A stretch of DNA of 20,595 nt from contig JAIKWN010000056.1 in NCBI GenBank assembly GCA_024684665.1, forward strand, positions 1 to 20,595. Reading direction: 5' to 3'. Of the stretch, positions 15,675 to 20,595 are shown one piece after another (position 1 is the stretch's first letter; each line of letters begins with the position of its first letter). Position numbers and translations under genes: made by a program. Below the pieces are notes generated by a model that had not been told where the DNA came from, did no database searches, and was given only the letters and a program-made list of their open reading frames with translations. Source of the DNA: Clostridiales bacterium. GTDB lineage: Bacteria > Bacillota_A > Clostridia > Christensenellales > Aristaeellaceae.

Positions 15675-16346
15675 TTATCGTTTCCACATGGTGTCCCGGA
15701 AATTCTTCCGGGTCTTCCAGTACCGTGAATCACGCCGGATCATTGAAACGTAGTTACCACCTACGAAGAGGGCTACGTTTGCGAGACAGAGAAGGATGGT
15801 CACCCGTGTCGCAGCTCCGCCCCGGATAAAAGCCAGAAGGTACAGCGCGGCGTCCGCGATGGCCAGGTATTTCATTTTGACTGGGATGAGCATCATGAGC
15901 AGCACCTGTTCGTCCGGCCAGACGGAAGCGTAGGCAAGGAAGATGGACAGGTTCAGATAGGTATTATCGGCGTACCCGGTCAGGAAGCATGCAAGTATGG
16001 CACCCAGCGCGCCGATGTAGTAAAAGAGGCAGAAACGCGCCTTTCCCCAATAGCTTTCCAGCCGCGTGCCGATGAGGTAGTAGAAATACAGCGCGATGAG
16101 AAGGAAAATGGGGGAAGAAGAGGGCGGCAGGAAGAGGAAAGTGACGAGCCGCCAGATCTGCCCTCTGAGGATCGCAGAGCGGGAGAGCGCCAGCAGACCG
16201 TACAACGAGCCGCCAAGAGACCGAGGCCACAGCCAGGTGAGCAGATAGACGGCTGCCTGGCCGATGACGACGATTTTCATGAGGTTCGGTATGGCAAAGG
16301 GCGAAAGACGCCGTTCCCAGGCGGAAAGATTCGGTTTCCGGTTCAT
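15675..16346 (-). CDS. Rhomboid-fold membrane protein lacking the catalytic serine motif
   Basis: The 223-residue polytopic protein has about six hydrophobic helices. The RGQIWRLVTFLFLPP segment (the rhomboid Trp-Arg loop), YYLIGTRLESYWG and the general helix pattern place it in the rhomboid-like superfamily. The GxSG motif with nucleophilic serine expected in the fourth helix is absent; that region reads YADNTYLNLSIFLAYASV. No convincing catalytic His is visible either. It is therefore probably a pseudo-rhomboid or derlin-like binding protein rather than a protease. The frame extends upstream to 16664 but would cross the divergent oxidoreductase gene. The ATG at 16346 has AAGGAG nine bases before it and a promoter further upstream. 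Its ligand or client is unknown. Confidence 0.8.
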   Translation of the reverse strand: MNRKPNLSAWERRLSPFAIPNLMKIVVIGQAAVYLLTWLWPRSLGGSLYGLLALSRSAILRGQIWRLVTFLFLPPSSSPIFLLIALYFYYLIGTRLESYWGKARFCLFYYIGALGAILACFLTGYADNTYLNLSIFLAYASVWPDEQVLLMMLIPVKMKYLAIADAALYLLAFIRGGAATRVTILLCLANVALFVGGNYVSMIRRDSRYWKTRKNFRDTMWKR

Positions 16347-16368
16347 ATGTATCAACTCCTTTTGCGGG

Positions 16369-16396
16369 AGTATATCACAAAACCGGACGTTTTGAA
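16369..16396 (-). promoter_or_regulatory. Candidate extended -10 promoter of the rhomboid-like gene
   Basis: On the - strand, TATACT (16374-16369) is preceded by TG one base upstream, giving the extended -10 form TGATATACT. A weak -35 (TTCAAA, 16396-16391) lies 16 bases away. The predicted start is near 16362, which leaves a short leader containing AAGGAG. Confidence 0.5.
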
Positions 16397-16419
16397 AACA
16401 GGCGAAGAGGACGGAATCG

Positions 16420-17190
16420 ATGGACAGCAGAAAAACGGCTTTGGTAACCGGTGCCAGTTCCGGTATCGGAAGAGAGATCGCGCGGGTTCTTTCGGAAAAA
16501 GGATATGATCTGATCCTTACCGCCCGCAGCGGGGAACGTCTCAGGAAGCTTGCGGAAGAACTGCCGGGGAAAAGCGAGGTATACGCCGCGGATCTGTCAA
16601 GACGCGGGGAGGTTCTGGCTCTTTCGGAGTATATCCGGGAGACGAGGCCGGACGCTGTGGTCAATAACGCTGGTTTCGGCCTTTTCGGAGACGTTTCCGA
16701 GGCTTCTTTGGAACGAACGGCGGAAATGATCGACGTGAACGTGACAGCGCTGACCCTTCTTACGCAGGCTGCACTGTCCTCGATGACGGAAAAAGGGGAG
16801 GGGCGGATTCTGAACGTGGCGAGTTCTGCCGGGCTGCTCCCGGGCGGACCGCATATGGCCGTCTACTATGCCACGAAGGCATATGTGACGAGTTTCACGG
16901 GGGCGGCGGCGCAGGAGCTTGCCGAGAAAAAGAGCCGGGTTACCGTTTCCGCCCTCTGTCCCGGGCCGGTGGATACGGATTTCAACCGGGTGGCGGGCGT
17001 GCGCTTCGCCCTTCCCGGGATCGATGCGAAGGCATGCGCACTGGCTGGCGTCGAAGGGATGCTGGCGGGGAAAACCTTCATCGTGCCGGAGATGAGGATC
17101 CGGGCTGCTGTTTTCGGCACACGCTTCCTGCCCCGGAAGACGGCGATCGCCATCATCTCCGGGCAGCAGAAAAAGAAAGACAGAGGATAG
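16420..17190 (+). CDS. Short-chain dehydrogenase/reductase (SDR), classical type
   Basis: This 256-residue NAD(P)-dependent oxidoreductase has the cofactor-binding TGASSGIG (residues 10-17), NNAG (82-85), catalytic Ser135/136 in NVASSAG, Tyr149 and Lys153 in YYATK, and CPGPVDTDF after them, so a full classical SDR set. The N-terminal arginines after the glycine motif suggest a preference for NADPH. The general form resembles the DltE/YqjQ-like branch of uncharacterised SDRs. The substrate cannot be predicted. The ATG at 16420 lies 73 bases from the divergent rhomboid-like start. A GAGG about nine bases upstream is the only ribosome binding site. The following SNF2 gene begins 20 bases after the stop and is probably co-transcribed. 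Confidence 0.9.
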   Translation: MDSRKTALVTGASSGIGREIARVLSEKGYDLILTARSGERLRKLAEELPGKSEVYAADLSRRGEVLALSEYIRETRPDAVVNNAGFGLFGDVSEASLERTAEMIDVNVTALTLLTQAALSSMTEKGEGRILNVASSAGLLPGGPHMAVYYATKAYVTSFTGAAAQELAEKKSRVTVSALCPGPVDTDFNRVAGVRFALPGIDAKACALAGVEGMLAGKTFIVPEMRIRAAVFGTRFLPRKTAIAIISGQQKKKDRG

Positions 17191-17210
17191 AATCAATTCG
17201 GAGAAACGGA

Positions 17211-20200
17211 ATGGGCATGGAGTGGCTGCGGGATTTTCCCCGGGTAATTGCGGAGCGCGGGCGTGACTACTGGCGGCGCGGTCTGGTACGAAATCTTGAG
17301 GGAAACCTGGACGTCTGGCAGGCAGATGTGCTGGGAACACGTATATATGAAGTGTGTGCTGATCTTTCGAACTCGCAGAGTGCGGAATACAGCTGCAACT
17401 GTCCAATGGGCGAAAATGGCGAACGATGCAAGCACATGGCTGCTCTACGTTTTGCGATTGAGAGTCGAAAAGCTGAGACTTCTGCAGCGGCGGAGGAAAA
17501 GATTGGAAGTCAGATTGCACGCGGCTATGCGGCTGTATCCGCTCCGAAAAAAAGAACCCAGACCGTGGGGATGCAGTCGCTTTTCCCACTGAAAACCCTA
17601 CGCCCCTTTAACAGAAATGCAGAAACAGATACAGAGGACGATTATTTCACTCCGTACCGGTATTTCGATCTTTCCCGGGCGGCTGGTTTTATCGAGGTTT
17701 CGGAAACGGATCTTCAGCAGGCGCGGGAAATCATTGAGACGGATGAAAGATACAGATTCCATACCCGGGCGGAGGAGTCGGACGACGGTTCCAAGTGGTT
17801 CCGGCTGCTCCTGCGTCTGTCCGAAGGGTCTAGGACGATTACAGTATTTCTCAGCCTGGGCCGAGAGCAGCTTTATGAATGCAGCTGTGATCACCACCGC
17901 TGCTGGAACAAAAACCATTACCGGAACGCTCCCGGCGATACGGTCTGCGTTCACGTTCTCGCGGGCCTCCTGCTGCTGGAGCGAGAACTTGCTGAAACGC
18001 AGGAAATTGACATCACGGATCCTGTAACCAGGCGGTTTCTCAAGTCCTTCGTTGGAAAGCCCGGGATCTCCCGTGCGCGGACGGAGCAAACCGGGCGAGC
18101 GCTCCGGCTGGAACCAAGACTGGAGATGTCTGCTTCGGGCGTTTCTTTTTCCCTTCGGGCTGGTTTTGATCGCATGTATGTCGTACGGCAGCTGAATTCT
18201 TTCGTGCAAGCCCATGAGGAGAATGTTGCATTTGCGCTGTCCAAAAAGGAAACCGCCGATTTTTCCCGGGACCGGATCGCGGAAGAGGACGAAGCGCTGT
18301 ACGATTTTATCCGTTCGGCTGTCTTTGAGGAACGGGAGCGCGCAAATCTGCTTTATGAAACCACGGGACACAGGCACAGCGCGAGATTCGGACGCGTGTC
18401 CCTGCGGGGCGCGCACCTGGACGCCTTTTTTGAACGCTATGAGGGGCGGCAGGTGTACTCGGACGAACACCCGGAGCGCCTGATTGCGCTTCGGGACGGG
18501 GAAGTGCGCCTGAAGCTTTCTCTCGAACCCATACGAATGGGAAACAGATTTGAAGGCGTGTCCCTTGCGGGCAATTTGCCCGATCTGGTCGAAGGTGCGC
18601 GGGCGCTCTATGCCCTGGACAGCAAGGGACCGGAGTTGCTCCGGCTGCCGGCGAAGCAGGGCGTTTTCCTGCGCCGCCTGCTTTCCTTCCGGAAATCCGG
18701 GAGGCTCAGCCTGACGATTGGAAGGCGGAATCTCGCTGCGTTTTACCGGGATATTCTTCCGGGGATTCAGCGATATGCGGATATCGAAGATCATGCGGCA
18801 GAGGCGGAACGCTATGTTCCCCCGAGACCTGAATTCCTGTTCCGGCTGGATGCGACGGTGGAGCGACTCACCTGCGAGGCGCGGGTTTCCTATGGAGAAC
18901 GGGCAGGCGTTCCGAAGCTGAGATGGACGGACGGCATCGGGATGTACCGCGCCATGGAGGAGGAAGAACGTGCGGCGGAAGCTGTGCGGGCTTTCTTTCC
19001 TGCGGAGGATCCGGTAACCGGTCTGTTTTTTGCTGAGCGTAGTGACGAGACAGTATGGGATCTTTTCGAAAGCGGTCTAGACAGGCTGATAGCGCTCGGC
19101 GAGGTGCAGGGATCGGATGCCTTCCGCGCCCTGCGAGTGAAGAACAGATGGCGGATCACGGCGGGGCTGTCCCTCGAAAGCGGGATCCTTCAGCTGTCTC
19201 TGGGATCGCAGGACGTGCCGGAGGATGAGCTGCTTGCCGTGCTGCAGAGCTATGCGGCTAAGAAGCGCTTTCATCGGCTGAAGAGCGGTATGCTGTTAGG
19301 GCTTTCCGGGGAAAGCGCGGAGAGCCTGGGGGCGCTGTTTGAAGCCGGAGGCGTTTCCCTCAAAGATTTTGTAAGGGGGAAGATGCACATTCCGGCTTAC
19401 CGTGCTCTATATCTTTCGGAGATGCTGGAAGGACACCGGGAGTTCGCAGCAAAGACGGACGCGAATTTCCGCATGCTCGTCAAAAACCTGCGGGATTGGC
19501 GCGCCTCCGAAACGGAACCACCGGAAACTCTCGCTCCAGTTCTCAGGGATTATCAGAAGGAGGGCTTCCGATGGCTGAACGCCCTCCGGGAAGCGGGATT
19601 CGGCGGTATCCTGGCAGATGATATGGGGCTCGGCAAAACGCTGCAGATGATTGCCCTCCTGCTGCGCGAAAAAGAGCGGTCGGGAAGGCTTGCGGCGCTC
19701 ATTGTATGCCCTGCGAGTCTTGTCTACAACTGGCTATACGAAATCGAAAGATTCGCGCCATCGCTTTCCGCCTGCGTGGTGGCCGGAACCCCGAGGGAAC
19801 GGACGGCTCTGCTGCACGACCGGGAATCGCATGACATCATCATTACTTCCTACGACCTCATGCGCCGAGACGTGGACCGCTATGAAGATCTCTTTTTTGA
19901 TTATATGGTGTTGGACGAGGCGCAGTATATCAAAAACCACGCCTCCATGGGGTCAAAGGCTGTAAAGGTGATCAAAAGCGCCTGTCGTTTCGCGTTGACC
20001 GGAACACCCATTGAAAACCGGCTGTCGGAGCTTTGGAGCATCTTCGACTTTTTGATGCCGGGATTCCTTTTTCCCTACGAGACCTTCCGGAGAACGTTCG
20101 AGACACCGATCCTCCACGGAGAGGATGGAGCGGCAGCGGAAAGGCTGCGCAGACTCGTCGGACCTTTCGTCCTTCGGCGCCTGAAGGGCGACGTGCTCCC

Positions 20201-20595
20201 GGATCTGCCGGAGAAGACGGAGGAAGCCCGCTATGCGGTCCTGGAGGGAGAGCAGCGAAAGCTCTACGACGCGCAAACCCTGAAACTGCGCCGCATGATC
20301 CAGGGCAGCGGAGCGGATTTCAGCAAGGACCGTATCCGCATCCTGGCGGAGCTGACGCGTCTCCGGCAGCTCAGCTGCGATCCGGCGATGATCTTCGAGG
20401 ATTATAAAGGGGGCTCTGCAAAACGGGCGGCGCTTTGGGAGCTCATCGATTCTGCCATGGATGGCGGGCACCGCATGTTGGTCTTCTCCCAGTTTACGGG
20501 CGCCCTGGACCTCGTAGAAGAGGATCTGAAAGAACGGAACATCGCCTATGAAAAGCTTACGGGAGAAACGCCGAAGGGCGAGCGACTGTCTATGG
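17211..20595 (+). CDS. SWIM zinc-finger SNF2 family helicase-like ATPase (3' end outside window)
   Basis: The frame is open from the ATG at 17211 (GGAGA six bases before it) to the window edge, giving 1128 codons without a stop. The N-terminus carries a SWIM zinc-binding motif (Cys62, Cys64, Cys73, His75) and a second SWIM-like set (Cys224, Cys226, Cys246, His248). A long central region (about 270-770) matches the position of the bacterial SNF2-associated domain. The SNF2 ATPase core begins near residue 780 with LRDYQKEGFRWL, Walker A ADDMGLGKT (802-810), Walker B DEAQ (902-905) and motif III TGTPIEN (930-936). The start of the second RecA lobe (RMLVFSQFT) lies near the end. Such proteins move along or remodel DNA-protein complexes using ATP. 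The cellular role is unknown, with DNA repair or transcription recycling as possibilities. The last motifs (V, VI) lie beyond the window. Confidence 0.92.
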   Translation, partial: MGMEWLRDFPRVIAERGRDYWRRGLVRNLEGNLDVWQADVLGTRIYEVCADLSNSQSAEYSCNCPMGENGERCKHMAALRFAIESRKAETSAAAEEKIGSQIARGYAAVSAPKKRTQTVGMQSLFPLKTLRPFNRNAETDTEDDYFTPYRYFDLSRAAGFIEVSETDLQQAREIIETDERYRFHTRAEESDDGSKWFRLLLRLSEGSRTITVFLSLGREQLYECSCDHHRCWNKNHYRNAPGDTVCVHVLAGLLLLERELAETQEIDITDPVTRRFLKSFVGKPGISRARTEQTGRALRLEPRLEMSASGVSFSLRAGFDRMYVVRQLNSFVQAHEENVAFALSKKETADFSRDRIAEEDEALYDFIRSAVFEERERANLLYETTGHRHSARFGRVSLRGAHLDAFFERYEGRQVYSDEHPERLIALRDGEVRLKLSLEPIRMGNRFEGVSLAGNLPDLVEGARALYALDSKGPELLRLPAKQGVFLRRLLSFRKSGRLSLTIGRRNLAAFYRDILPGIQRYADIEDHAAEAERYVPPRPEFLFRLDATVERLTCEARVSYGERAGVPKLRWTDGIGMYRAMEEEERAAEAVRAFFPAEDPVTGLFFAERSDETVWDLFESGLDRLIALGEVQGSDAFRALRVKNRWRITAGLSLESGILQLSLGSQDVPEDELLAVLQSYAAKKRFHRLKSGMLLGLSGESAESLGALFEAGGVSLKDFVRGKMHIPAYRALYLSEMLEGHREFAAKTDANFRMLVKNLRDWRASETEPPETLAPVLRDYQKEGFRWLNALREAGFGGILADDMGLGKTLQMIALLLREKERSGRLAALIVCPASLVYNWLYEIERFAPSLSACVVAGTPRERTALLHDRESHDIIITSYDLMRRDVDRYEDLFFDYMVLDEAQYIKNHASMGSKAVKVIKSACRFALTGTPIENRLSELWSIFDFLMPGFLFPYETFRRTFETPILHGEDGAAAERLRRLVGPFVLRRLKGDVLPDLPEKTEEARYAVLEGEQRKLYDAQTLKLRRMIQGSGADFSKDRIRILAELTRLRQLSCDPAMIFEDYKGGSAKRAALWELIDSAMDGGHRMLVFSQFTGALDLVEEDLKERNIAYEKLTGETPKGERLSM

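Noticed and set aside
15659..15677. Possible terminator between convergent folT and the rhomboid-like gene.
   Set aside because: The 13 bases between the stop codons hold no inverted repeat or T-run.
16347..16664. N-terminal extension of the rhomboid-like protein.
   Set aside because: It would run antisense through the oxidoreductase gene and past the mapped ribosome binding site and promoter.
17598..18794. A 398-codon frame on the - strand.
   Set aside because: It is antisense to the SNF2 gene, with no domain features and no start signals.

Overview
The window looks like chromosomal DNA from a low-GC-lineage (Bacillota) bacterium of the class Clostridia with an unusually GC-rich genome, roughly 55-60 % G+C by eye. 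The reasons are strong GGAGG-type ribosome binding sites, frequent TTG/GTG starts, a group II ECF vitamin transporter module next to truA, a THF riboswitch in front of folT, and a lipoprotein built from peptidoglycan-binding repeats. Species cannot be named from the sequence. No rRNA, tRNA, insertion sequence, integrase, phage gene or CRISPR array is visible. Coding density is very high. The longest gene-free stretch is 163 bases (14788-14950), and it is filled by a promoter, a riboswitch and a terminator.

Region 1 (1-7346, + strand) is a tight run of eight genes with gaps of 27 bases or less, or overlaps. It begins with a -10 box at 6-11. Two G3E/CobW-family GTPases come first. One carries a very large His/Asp-rich metal-binding segment, and the other is fused to a C-terminal domain resembling DUF1980/TIGR03943. 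Then come the ECF energy module (ecfA1, ecfA2, ecfT), the tRNA pseudouridine synthase truA, a divergent MreB-like actin homologue, and a YjjG-type HAD phosphatase.

Region 2 (7392-11532, + strand) holds a lipoprotein with six peptidoglycan-binding domains, a C1B cysteine aminopeptidase (PepC type) and a TtcA-family PP-loop tRNA thiolation protein. A perfect 11-bp hairpin at 11531-11555 separates it from a convergent MATE efflux gene (11572-12954, - strand) that has a good sigma-A promoter.

Region 3 (13069-17190) has a polytopic membrane protein of unknown function and then folT. folT has its own promoter, a complete THF riboswitch aptamer, and a terminator whose 3' arm contains the folT ribosome binding site. 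FolT is an S component, so it presumably uses the EcfA1-EcfA2-EcfT module encoded about 10 kb upstream. Next are a convergent rhomboid-fold protein lacking the catalytic serine motif and an SDR oxidoreductase.

Region 4 (17211 to the window edge) is the first 1128 codons of a SWIM/SNF2 helicase-like ATPase, cut by the end of the window. Its N-terminal part contains two separate SWIM-type Cys/His signatures.

I did not find a wholly new multi-gene defence or mobile system. The most original signals are the G3E GTPase/DUF1980-like fusion beside a His-rich GTPase and an ECF module, the folT leader architecture, the doubled SWIM motif, and the MreB paralogue with altered nucleotide-binding loops.
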